Positions 28,184-36,456 of a stretch of DNA of 64,000 bases are shown here, one piece after another (within the stretch, counting starts at the first letter, position 1; each line of letters starts with the position of its first letter). The notes beneath the pieces were generated by a model. It saw only the letters and a program-made list of their open reading frames with translations. It ran no database searches and had not been told where the DNA came from. The stretch is from CAZQKW01 sp964594075 (lineage in GTDB: Bacteria; Desulfobacterota; WTBG01; CAIYCZ01). The translations under genes and the position numbers were made by a program. The stretch covers positions 17,871-81,870 of the forward strand of contig CAZQKW010000010.1 of assembly GCA_964594075.1 (NCBI GenBank), read 5' to 3'.

Positions 28184-29188
28184 ATGAAGGTTTGTTTCCA
28201 AAGAAGAGATTTTTTGAAGCTGTTGGCAAAGCTCTGGATAGTGGTTCCCGGAATGAGCCGCGCCGGCGTTTTATGTGCCGCCGATACTCTCAAATTACGG
28301 TCACAGCCCGGAAAAGCACAGGTAGTAATCGCGAAGCGACCCGGTGTTCTTAATTCTTCAGGCGAGGTATCTGTGTCGCTCATAAACCAGATGATAGATG
28401 CAGGCATTACCGCACTTACCGGTTTTAGTGAGGTAAAGCAGGCATGGCGCTCCCTTTTTAATCCGGAAGACGTTATTGGCATCAAAGTTAATGCGATGGG
28501 CGGCAGGAGTATCTGCACGCATCACGAAGTGGCATTTGGAGTAGCAGATAGCTTAGTCAATGCGGGCATTAAACCCTATAATATCATCATCTGGGACCGG
28601 CTTACCGATGAACTGCGCAAAGGCGGTTACCAAATTAATCGCGATAAAAACTCACTGCGCTGTTTTGGCACCGACAATGACTATGAACCTGAACCGGAAT
28701 CCTCCGGTTCTATCGGCAGCTGCTTCAGCACCATTATATCGCGGCATTGTAATGCACTTATTAGCATTCCGGTCGTAAAAGACCACGATCTTTCCGGTGT
28801 TTCAATTAACCTTAAAAATTTTTATGGCGCTATACATAATCCCAACAAGTATCACGACAATGGCTGTGATCCATATATAGCAGACGTGAACGCCCATCCT
28901 TATATAAAGCGCAAACTTCGCCTTATCATCTGCGATGCACTGTTTGTGCAATATAACGGCGGTCCCGGCTATAGACCCAACTGGTCACGGCTTTATGGCG
29001 GACTGTTATTCAGCAATGATCCGGTAGCCGTTGATCAAGTGGGATATCAGATAATAGATGAACACAGAAAAAACCATGGCATGAAACCGCTGGCAGTAGA
29101 GGGTCGCGCTCCGCAGTATATTCAATCTGCAGCACGACTTAATTTAGGAATTGCCGATCCGACAAAAATAGAAACAGTCTATGTATGA
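28184..29188 (+). CDS. DUF362 domain protein with Tat-like signal
   Basis: A 334-residue protein of the DUF362 family. The N-terminus MKVCFQRRDFLKLLAKLW is a twin-arginine-type signal (RRDFLK) with a hydrophobic stretch after it. Family blocks are DVIGIKVNAMGG, ALISIPVVKDHDLSGVSINLKNFYGAI and an ending with DPVAVDQVGYQIID. There is no ferredoxin domain, unlike some DUF362 proteins. Start set at ATG 28184, which places the RR motif correctly. It overlaps the next gene by 8 bases, so the two products are likely made together and both exported. Function of the family is unknown. Confidence 0.85.
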   Translation: MKVCFQRRDFLKLLAKLWIVVPGMSRAGVLCAADTLKLRSQPGKAQVVIAKRPGVLNSSGEVSVSLINQMIDAGITALTGFSEVKQAWRSLFNPEDVIGIKVNAMGGRSICTHHEVAFGVADSLVNAGIKPYNIIIWDRLTDELRKGGYQINRDKNSLRCFGTDNDYEPEPESSGSIGSCFSTIISRHCNALISIPVVKDHDLSGVSINLKNFYGAIHNPNKYHDNGCDPYIADVNAHPYIKRKLRLIICDALFVQYNGGPGYRPNWSRLYGGLLFSNDPVAVDQVGYQIIDEHRKNHGMKPLAVEGRAPQYIQSAARLNLGIADPTKIETVYV

Positions 29189-30356
29189 GGACATCAAATT
29201 GAAATACGCCGTTTCACGCCGCACGTTTATTAAGCATTTATCTTGCGCGGCCTTTTCCCTTGGCCTCATGCCATTGCCTGCTCAAACTGCATTTAAGATA
29301 TCGCGCGGCACCGCATATGCAGCAACCTCTGAACAACTTAAAGAGGTAATGTTTTATAAAAAACTGCCGGACCTGAAGGTGGCGTGCGAAATCTGCCCCA
29401 AAAACTGCACCATTGCAGACCTTGAGCGCGGCTATTGCGGTAACAAAGAAAATCGCGGCGGCATATATTATACCTTGATTTATTCGCGGCCCTGTGCAGC
29501 ACATATTGACCCGATAGAAAAAAAGCCGCTGTTTCACTGTCTTCCCTCCACCCGGGCCTTTTCAATTGCAACCGCTGGCTGCAATTTTGAATGCCGTTTT
29601 TGTCAGAATTGGAACATAGCCCAGTACCGTCCGGAGCAGATAGAAAACATGAACCTATCGCCTGAGGAAGTCGCAGCCGCGGCACACAGACAGGGCTGTG
29701 CAACCATAGCCTATACGTATTCAGAGCCGGTGGTCTTTTATGAATATATGTATGACTGCGCCCGGGCGGGCAAAAAGGCTGGGATCGGCAGTGTGATGAT
29801 ATCTAACGGGTATATTAATGAAGAGCCTCTGCGCGTGCTTTGCAAGCAGTTGCTCGCAGTAAAAATTGATCTGAAATCATTTAGCGATAAATTTTATAGG
29901 GATTATTGCAGTGGCGAACTTGCCCCGGTACTTAAAAGCCTGCAGGTGTTAAAAGAGCTTGGTATGTGGTTTGAAATTGTGGTGCTGGTCATTCCCACCC
30001 TTAATGACAGCCCTGCTGAAATAAAAGAAATGGTACAATGGATATATAAAAATCTTGGGCCCGATGTGCCCCTTCATTTTTCCCGCTTCCATCCCATGTA
30101 TAAGATCAAAAACCTGCCACCAACCGCTGTCAACACGCTTGAAACATGCCATAAGATTGCACAAGCGGCCGGGCTCCGTTTTGTATATATAGGCAATGTG
30201 CCGGGACACCCGGCAGAGAATACCTATTGTCCGCGCTGCCGTAAAATACTCATCCAGCGGATGGGATATGCGATCATAAAAAACGAAATTCAAGACGGGA
30301 AATGTTCGTGCGGGCACCCTATCCCCGGCATATGGAAATTACCGGCTTCGCTATAA
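29181..30356 (+). CDS. amrS: AmmeMemoRadiSam radical SAM enzyme (AmrS) with Tat-like signal
   Basis: A 391-residue radical SAM enzyme of the AmrS/PflA-like type. Features in order: Tat-like signal SRRTFIKHLSCAAFSLGLM (residues 12-30); a CEICPKNCTI block that begins AmrS proteins; the radical SAM motif CNFECRFC at about residue 132; and a C-terminal rubredoxin-like CPRCRK...CSCG pair. A folded, cluster-bearing radical SAM protein with a Tat signal would act outside the cytoplasm, or use the signal as a tether; which is not known. Overlaps the DUF362 gene by 8 bases. The AMMECR1 partner is at 16.5-17.0 kb. Confidence 0.87.
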   Translation: MYEDIKLKYAVSRRTFIKHLSCAAFSLGLMPLPAQTAFKISRGTAYAATSEQLKEVMFYKKLPDLKVACEICPKNCTIADLERGYCGNKENRGGIYYTLIYSRPCAAHIDPIEKKPLFHCLPSTRAFSIATAGCNFECRFCQNWNIAQYRPEQIENMNLSPEEVAAAAHRQGCATIAYTYSEPVVFYEYMYDCARAGKKAGIGSVMISNGYINEEPLRVLCKQLLAVKIDLKSFSDKFYRDYCSGELAPVLKSLQVLKELGMWFEIVVLVIPTLNDSPAEIKEMVQWIYKNLGPDVPLHFSRFHPMYKIKNLPPTAVNTLETCHKIAQAAGLRFVYIGNVPGHPAENTYCPRCRKILIQRMGYAIIKNEIQDGKCSCGHPIPGIWKLPASL

Positions 30357-30363
30357 AGTTATT

Positions 30364-32136
30364 TTAATCGTTATGCAAAGAGTGGTAAGCCCGAATGAGT
30401 GATGGGGCAAGGGTGAACGGGTTCTTAATTCGCACTAATACGCCTTTCGCTTCCAAGACTATCCGTCGTGCTGCTTCATCTGCATAATCCTGCCACAGGT
30501 ATCGGTCTTCCTGAAACTGCAGAAATGTGAAGAGAACACTATTTCTTCTCAGAAGCCGCGCGGCCTGATAGGCTTTTTCAATTACCTCGCGGTTATTTTC
30601 TTTAAAATTATAAAACCCGGCCCGTCCGCCGTAGACCGGCAAGCCATCGCCTATCAGGATCACGGCTGGGACGCGCTCTTTATCGCATTTTAAGCGTTGC
30701 AAACAGTATTGGAGACAGCCGCCAATATCCTTGCCTGCGCCATTTATCGCTTTGAGGCGGCTCACTTCAACAAGGCTTACTTCTCTCGGTACTTCATGAT
30801 AGGCAATATAAGTAACCCTGTCGCGCGAATGATGCTTTTTTAAATAATAAGCAAATGCCAGACAAGCCTTTCGCACCCCCTGGATTCTCTTGCCAAACTG
30901 AACAGCGCCAGAGACATCAACGGCGATGACGATGGAATAGCCAACCTTTTTTCTGCTCTCATAATCCATCAGGTCTTCCTCATCCAGCAACAGCGCACTG
31001 TTATATAGAGCTCTGCGCACTAAACCGCGACGCAACGAGTGCATGGGAGCTAAAAGTGAGGTGAGCATGCGCGAACGCTCCACGCGGTCAAGCTGCAACG
31101 AAGCAATGCCGCGACGGCCGTGATCATGGGTGCCAGCAACGCGCCAATGCTTATAGAGACCATGCCGTGATAGCTTCAAAAAAGCTTCCTTCGCAAGAAA
31201 ATAGGCAGTGCGTTCCTGGTTAACCAGATAGGTATCAGCAAACGTTTGGCTTATCATGTTGAACTCAATAAGCAGATCTATTATGCTTTTCATATCATCA
31301 ATGTTAAGTTCTGAGGAACGCTTTGTTTTTATCGCTTCAGCTAACAGGTCCCTTGTTTTGGATAACTCAAGAATGGTCTCAAACAGTGGGCTTGCATGCG
31401 AATGGTCGGGTAAATAAACATGATTATCATTATTGGTAATGACCTGATCTGTTTCATCGGTCTTTATGCCGGCAAACAAGGCTTCGAGGTCAAGATCGCG
31501 GGAAACCCGTTTGAACTGGTCGGCGGCAGAAGCATCGCTGCCAATCTCCTGCAATGACAGCTGCCCTCTGCCCTGTTTGGTTGTTGTATAATATTTTCTC
31601 CCCCCGTTCTTATAATCCTTTTGAAATTCATCAGCTACGCTTTTTATATATTCCAAAAGCTGCTGAACGGTTTTAATGTTGCGGCCGTTTTTTATCGCTT
31701 TTGAGAGTCTGTCAAGTGCAGGAAATTGTTTGGTAACATCTGATATTATCGCAGCAGCAATTTTTTGCAATTTTAACGGTTCCGCGTTTTTTTCTTGAAA
31801 AATCTGGGCCTTCGCAGTTTTGGAAAAACTGTGCTTTTCCTTAATTCCGGCGCCTTCCGCTGGCAGGTTTTTCTTATGCACGTTGTTAACGATCTTGTTT
31901 AACGCCCGTTCAGCCTGCAGATCAAAGCGTTGTAATGCTTCGGCTGCGGTTTTCTGCTCCGGTTGGTTTCGCTGCACATCTACTGACAACGTTTTTTTGA
32001 GGGTTTGTTCAAGTTCCTCTCTGCTCACGGTCATCTTGCCGCTGAGCGCTCGGGATACAGAAAATAATTCTTGATTAGAAACGGTGCGCCGCTTTATGCT
32101 CCAGCACCACGTTTCAAGATCATATAATTCTGTCAT
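30364..32136 (-). CDS. VWA domain protein, magnesium-chelatase-D-like
   Basis: A 590-residue protein with a helical, charged N-terminal 350 residues and a C-terminal von Willebrand factor A domain (about 400-590). The metal site reads AVDVSGAVQFG, so the classical DxSxS has Ala for the last Ser, and ILIGDGLPVYGG supplies the distal aspartate. It partners with the AAA protein encoded upstream: the ATG at 32136 overlaps that gene's TGA (ATGA), which sets the start. Such AAA-VWA pairs act like Mg-chelatase I/D or MoxR/VWA complexes, inserting metals or remodelling proteins. The client is unknown; no porphyrin or cobalamin genes lie nearby. Confidence 0.85.
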   Translation of the reverse strand: MTELYDLETWCWSIKRRTVSNQELFSVSRALSGKMTVSREELEQTLKKTLSVDVQRNQPEQKTAAEALQRFDLQAERALNKIVNNVHKKNLPAEGAGIKEKHSFSKTAKAQIFQEKNAEPLKLQKIAAAIISDVTKQFPALDRLSKAIKNGRNIKTVQQLLEYIKSVADEFQKDYKNGGRKYYTTTKQGRGQLSLQEIGSDASAADQFKRVSRDLDLEALFAGIKTDETDQVITNNDNHVYLPDHSHASPLFETILELSKTRDLLAEAIKTKRSSELNIDDMKSIIDLLIEFNMISQTFADTYLVNQERTAYFLAKEAFLKLSRHGLYKHWRVAGTHDHGRRGIASLQLDRVERSRMLTSLLAPMHSLRRGLVRRALYNSALLLDEEDLMDYESRKKVGYSIVIAVDVSGAVQFGKRIQGVRKACLAFAYYLKKHHSRDRVTYIAYHEVPREVSLVEVSRLKAINGAGKDIGGCLQYCLQRLKCDKERVPAVILIGDGLPVYGGRAGFYNFKENNREVIEKAYQAARLLRRNSVLFTFLQFQEDRYLWQDYADEAARRIVLEAKGVLVRIKNPFTLAPSLIRAYHSLHND

Positions 32137-33524
32137 TTTTCTACACACCCTTTTTCATAGGCAGCAAGATAAACGGCAATTATCTGCGCACCTGTGACAA
32201 CAAGCGACTCGTCGTGTTCACCTATCCATTGCTGCAAATGATTCCACGCAGGCGAGAGGTTTTTGTTATTTACCATTTGTTTTATCTTGGTATCATTCCA
32301 GTCTGTGTTGTTCCCCCATTCATGCCGGTAATCAGATATCATTTCTGAAAAATTTATGTGCGGCAGATTTTTTTTTAAATACGCCGCAACGGCTGGAAAC
32401 TGGGCATCAATTTGTTTTTCAATATCATAGATGTCTTCAAACTGGGTTTTTCCAAGAATTGCCGTATATATTCCCTCTTTTATGTCGCAATAGTCTGCAA
32501 CAAACCGTCCGGCAAGAAGCGCTGAACTGCGGGCGATAAGCCCTGCGTTAATGCTGGTTCGGGGACCAAGCTCAAGACGATCATTGCCACGTAACGTGGT
32601 GATAACTTCTACCGCAAGTTTTATAAACAAAACAGGAACATGTATTGGCGGGGTCATGCGAGCAACTTCTTTCTGCACAATGCGTATTTCGTCTTCAATA
32701 TTTACCCGCGGTATTTTAATGCTAACCAAACGGTCGCGAACGGCGCCGCAGATATATTCTTCATCTGCAATGTTTGTCGTGGCAACGAGGAGGAAATCAA
32801 CAGGAAACGTCTCTCTGCTCTTGGTTGGCGTAAAACTGTTTTCCTGAGCAGCCTGAATAAGCGCATGTTGTGCGGTTTCTGACAGCTTTCCAATTTCATC
32901 AACAAATAAAAGACCTCTGCTTGCCTGGCCAATTTTACCGGGTTCAAATACGCGGGGATCAAACGGATCGCCAATCTGTGCAAGTTTCAGCAGGTTATAG
33001 GTCCCGACAATTTCTTCAGGCAAAACATCGCCGCCCCCCTGAACCCGGGCAAAACCTCTTCCTTCAACAAGTTGCTCCATGCGCCTCACCATAATTTTAT
33101 TAGGATTACCATTGACTTCGCGAAGCTGAGCTTTACAGATTGGGCAGGGTTCCACAGTAGCGGGAGAATACCCATCAGGATAAAGAGCAAGAAACTGACT
33201 TAGTATCAGGGGATCTTCCTGCACCGGGCATTGAGCAACATAATACACGTCATGTTTTTTGTGATATTCATTCAACAAATTATGCAGGTGTTTGGCTAAA
33301 TCTGTTTTTGCAACACCATAGGCGCCGGTCAGTAAAACCCCCTTGCCTGCAACCAGCGTCTTTATTAATCTTCGTTTTTCAGATTTAAGGCCAAAAATAT
33401 CTGGAAACAGCTCCTCTCCCGTTTCTATTTTTTGTTTTATTACATCTAAAAGGCGCTCGCGAGCCGGCTTTGAACGATAACCTGATTTGATTAAATCCTG
33501 TAATGTGGCAATATGGTGCGGCAT
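32133..33524 (-). CDS. AAA+ ATPase, magnesium-chelatase-I/MoxR-like
   Basis: A 463-residue AAA+ ATPase. Walker A is GAYGVAKTD (about residue 70), Walker B is LLFVDEIGK, sensor 1 is LLVATTN, and the arginine-bearing AVRDRLVSIKIPR follows, all in the Mg-chelatase I order. An insert between Walker A and B has CPVQEDP and CPICKAQ, a possible zinc site. Start set at ATG 33524 because AAAGGAG lies 7 bases upstream; a longer frame begins at 33545. The downstream VWA gene is translationally coupled. Likely an ATP-driven partner of that VWA protein. Confidence 0.87.
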   Translation of the reverse strand: MPHHIATLQDLIKSGYRSKPARERLLDVIKQKIETGEELFPDIFGLKSEKRRLIKTLVAGKGVLLTGAYGVAKTDLAKHLHNLLNEYHKKHDVYYVAQCPVQEDPLILSQFLALYPDGYSPATVEPCPICKAQLREVNGNPNKIMVRRMEQLVEGRGFARVQGGGDVLPEEIVGTYNLLKLAQIGDPFDPRVFEPGKIGQASRGLLFVDEIGKLSETAQHALIQAAQENSFTPTKSRETFPVDFLLVATTNIADEEYICGAVRDRLVSIKIPRVNIEDEIRIVQKEVARMTPPIHVPVLFIKLAVEVITTLRGNDRLELGPRTSINAGLIARSSALLAGRFVADYCDIKEGIYTAILGKTQFEDIYDIEKQIDAQFPAVAAYLKKNLPHINFSEMISDYRHEWGNNTDWNDTKIKQMVNNKNLSPAWNHLQQWIGEHDESLVVTGAQIIAVYLAAYEKGCVEK

Positions 33525-33760
33525 CAAAAAAACTCCTTTTGTCATTATTTTTTTGTTATGTTATAGCACACGCGATACAGTAGTGCCGTAATTTTGTCCA
33601 ATTGAATGCGTGCTCGCTGGCCGGCTAACGATTAGGCCTCTGCGCGACCGATTATGACAAATTACTATCGAGTGTTAGCTCGAGAAAAATCTCGGCGATT
33701 TGAACAAGTATGCCACAGACCTGCTGCTAACTTAAGTGAGCAATTATAAAGGATCAGCAT

Positions 33761-34117
33761 ATGTCGCTTGCACAGATATTAACTGAATTAAAAAAATCAA
33801 TATCATTTAAGGAAACGACTGCTGCGGGAGATATTGTCCTGGTAGGAATGAAAGAGGGGCTTTTATACGGCGTCGTGCTTGATATTACCCCCAATGTGAA
33901 GCCCGAATGGTGGGATGTTAGCTTTAAACTTTTAATAGTTCCGCCGGTTAATCTCACGTGGATTCTTCGCACGCCGCAGATGTGCGGAGAAATTTTTACC
34001 ATAAACGGCGTTGAGCATTTTATGATTGCAATAGAAATGGAACACCCCCCAAAGCGCCGTCCCAATACAGGAAAAAGACCTGCCCTCTCGCTCATTAAAA
34101 AGGAGAAGGATACATAG
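33761..34117 (+). CDS. hypothetical protein, 118 residues
   Basis: Small soluble protein with an AAAGGAT ribosome site before its ATG. A short N-terminal helix is followed by a beta-rich body (GDIVLVGMKEGLLYGVVLDITP, SFKLLIVPP) and a basic tail (KRRPNTGKRP). I do not recognise it. It is 44 bases upstream of the lipoprotein gene on the same strand. Confidence 0.65.
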   Translation: MSLAQILTELKKSISFKETTAAGDIVLVGMKEGLLYGVVLDITPNVKPEWWDVSFKLLIVPPVNLTWILRTPQMCGEIFTINGVEHFMIAIEMEHPPKRRPNTGKRPALSLIKKEKDT

Positions 34118-34161
34118 CAACTGATATGTTTGACATGCGGACTTTAAAGGAGTAATTTTCT

Positions 34162-34842
34162 ATGCGCCACCAAATTCATTTTTTTATTTTAGCAATTCTT
34201 TGTGTTATTTTATCATGCGCTGTCGTTTCTCGTTACATAATCACTATTAATTATATACCTCAAAAAACTATCACTGTTCACAGCCGTATTAAAAAGGATT
34301 TCATAATAACAGTTGCTACCTTTAATGATTCGCGTGCTGTTGATGACAAAACTGTTATAGGGAAAAAAGTAATGGCTAAAAATGATAAAATGGTGGCGCG
34401 CGTAACAGCCCAAGATCCAGCACGCGAGGTTACTCGCGCACTTAAACACTTTTTAACGAAAGCGGGTTATTCGGTAGATGAAAGAATGCCGCAATGGGAT
34501 TTGAGCGAACAAGCCATCAGCCGTTCATGGGGGCATCTCGTAATTGGCGGTACCATTGATGAGCTTGAAATAATTTGCCGCAGCGAAAACACCGGGGTTC
34601 AATATAACAGCAGGGTGAAACTTCGTGTGATGTTTGGCGATGTGATGCGCAGAAAAATACTTACTGCTAACACCATAGAATCCACTGCTACCCTTAAGCA
34701 CCTGCGTTGTGCAGCAGACAAAATTCAAGAGCAGTTAAACAGCGCCCTGTCTCTTGCTTTAGAAAAAATTACAGAAAACGGCGCCTTGGATAAAATCATC
34801 CAGGAAATTAGCACCGTTCGGTCGGAAAGTCTTGCTGAGTAA
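34162..34842 (+). CDS. putative YajG-like lipoprotein
   Basis: A 226-residue protein with a lipoprotein signal (hydrophobic core then VILSC at about residues 15-19) and an AAAGGAG ribosome site. The mature part has FIITVATFNDSRAVDDKTVIGKK, ALKHFLTKAGYSV and LVIGGTIDELEI, a layout like YajG-type or other envelope lipoproteins with a TolB-N/LPP-like fold. It should be anchored in the membrane facing the periplasm. A 7-base stem (34846-34852 with 34893-34899) followed by T7 may terminate it inside the end of the convergent cytochrome gene. Function unknown. Confidence 0.65.
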   Translation: MRHQIHFFILAILCVILSCAVVSRYIITINYIPQKTITVHSRIKKDFIITVATFNDSRAVDDKTVIGKKVMAKNDKMVARVTAQDPAREVTRALKHFLTKAGYSVDERMPQWDLSEQAISRSWGHLVIGGTIDELEIICRSENTGVQYNSRVKLRVMFGDVMRRKILTANTIESTATLKHLRCAADKIQEQLNSALSLALEKITENGALDKIIQEISTVRSESLAE

Positions 34843-34883
34843 GACAATGGCGTGTTGCCGGGGCACATCAGCAAGCAAATCGG

Positions 34884-36455
34884 TCACCTGCTCGCCATTT
34901 TTTTATATGTTTCCGGCGGATTCTTGAGTAGGTATTGGTACGGTGATGCATGCGGATCATGACACTGCGAGCAGCGTTTCTCTTTAAAAGTCTCATGAAC
35001 ATTCAGCGGCCGAGATGAGTTTTTTTGCAGCATTTTCTGCACATACAAATGACAGTCGGTGCAAGTTCCCAGAGGCATGGTGCCGATGTTAACGCGGTGT
35101 TTCATGGTATGACAGAAACCGCAGTCGTCGCCAACCGGAACTGCACTGGTTCGCACATATGCGGCAAATGCAGGATGCAACTCCTTATTGCTCTTCTCTT
35201 TTATCGTCTCAAGAATGTTCTTGCTGTTTTTATTTTTAATCAGCGGATGACATGAATAGCATTGAACCTCTTCGTTCACCAGCAGAAGCTTGTTATAACC
35301 CGACGCGTGAGATTCGTGACAGGCATAGCAGTTTCCCAAAACTGCTTTATTGTGTTGGAATGGCTTTTCTACCACTTCAGTCTTATGACAGCCCTGCCTA
35401 AGACACAAAAATAGTGCTTCAGGTTTAGAACGCTCCCCAGGTGTTATTTTGTGGCAGCTTTTGCATTTATTTTCCACATACGGCTTGTGTGAAGCCAGTG
35501 TTCCGGGAGGAGACTTTAGCGTCGTTGCCGGCTGCTGCTTCACCTGACGCGTTCTATCCTTCAGTACTTTTCGATAATGACACGATACACATAGTTCATA
35601 GCCGCCCGGCAACCGAAGAAAATATTTTTCCCCAGCTCCCCGCTCTGCTGCTGCCCGCTGCAGGACACCCTTTTCATGGGGATTATGACAGGTGGCGCAA
35701 AATATCCGCCCCTCAATAAGAGGAATTTCCACATTGCTTGCACGTTTTTGTTTTTCCAGGGATTGTTTCTTGTATTCAGAAAGTTTATACTGCCCCGATG
35801 CCGGACCGTGGCTTGCCCAATGGACGGCATGACATCCGATACAGATAGCATCAAAAGACTCTTTAAAGGTAACTTCGCTAATGTCTTTCGTGCGCCGCGG
35901 ATCAGGTATTTCCTTGTGACAGGTTCTACAGGTTTGTGCTACGATACGTCCGCTGGCGTCAAGCTGTTTGTGGGGATTGGGCTTTTGCAGGGGTACTTTG
36001 ATATGACAGGATAGACAGAAATCCTTCGTTTTTTTATAAGGCCCGCCGCGTAAAAAATTTTTATTGTACCACTTAAACGGAAAATTATCATACATAGGAG
36101 GAATCGCGTCATGACAGGTAAGACAACTCAGTTGACCATCTTCGAGCGGCCACTGTGCAGGTATCGTATACTCGTTTTTATTTTGCGCAGCAGCAGTACG
36201 ATGACTTTGATTCGAGAGGCAGGGTTTTGTGTGGCAGCGGTCGCACAGCTTGAGCGGATCATTATTGAATCTGCGTGCAGCATTCTGTTTCGTGGGAGAT
36301 TTTTCTATATGGCATTCCTGACAATATTTACCGGTCCAATGAGGGTTTATTATTTCTTCGGCGCTGCTGTTTGCTGCGAACGCAAGAAGAAAACAGGCTG
36401 CGCTAATATGATATACATACATTCTCATTAATTTCTTATTCAGCATCATGTGCAC
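34884..36455 (-). CDS. 15-haem c-type cytochrome
   Basis: A 523-residue exported cytochrome with a signal peptide (core SAACFLLAFAANSSA). I count 14 CxxCH motifs plus one CX4CH (CLRQGCH), each expected to bind a c-type haem; several sit in paired 'doubled CxxCH' units such as CATCHNPHEKG and CSQCHDPHAS. The frame opens with GTG at 36455, with ATGs 6 and 9 bases in; the exact start is open. It follows the 16-haem gene after 1 base, so both are last in the long minus-strand operon. Probably a periplasmic or outer-surface electron carrier. Confidence 0.93.
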   Translation of the reverse strand: MHMMLNKKLMRMYVYHISAACFLLAFAANSSAEEIINPHWTGKYCQECHIEKSPTKQNAARRFNNDPLKLCDRCHTKPCLSNQSHRTAAAQNKNEYTIPAQWPLEDGQLSCLTCHDAIPPMYDNFPFKWYNKNFLRGGPYKKTKDFCLSCHIKVPLQKPNPHKQLDASGRIVAQTCRTCHKEIPDPRRTKDISEVTFKESFDAICIGCHAVHWASHGPASGQYKLSEYKKQSLEKQKRASNVEIPLIEGRIFCATCHNPHEKGVLQRAAAERGAGEKYFLRLPGGYELCVSCHYRKVLKDRTRQVKQQPATTLKSPPGTLASHKPYVENKCKSCHKITPGERSKPEALFLCLRQGCHKTEVVEKPFQHNKAVLGNCYACHESHASGYNKLLLVNEEVQCYSCHPLIKNKNSKNILETIKEKSNKELHPAFAAYVRTSAVPVGDDCGFCHTMKHRVNIGTMPLGTCTDCHLYVQKMLQKNSSRPLNVHETFKEKRCSQCHDPHASPYQYLLKNPPETYKKMASR

Positions 36456-36456
36456 G

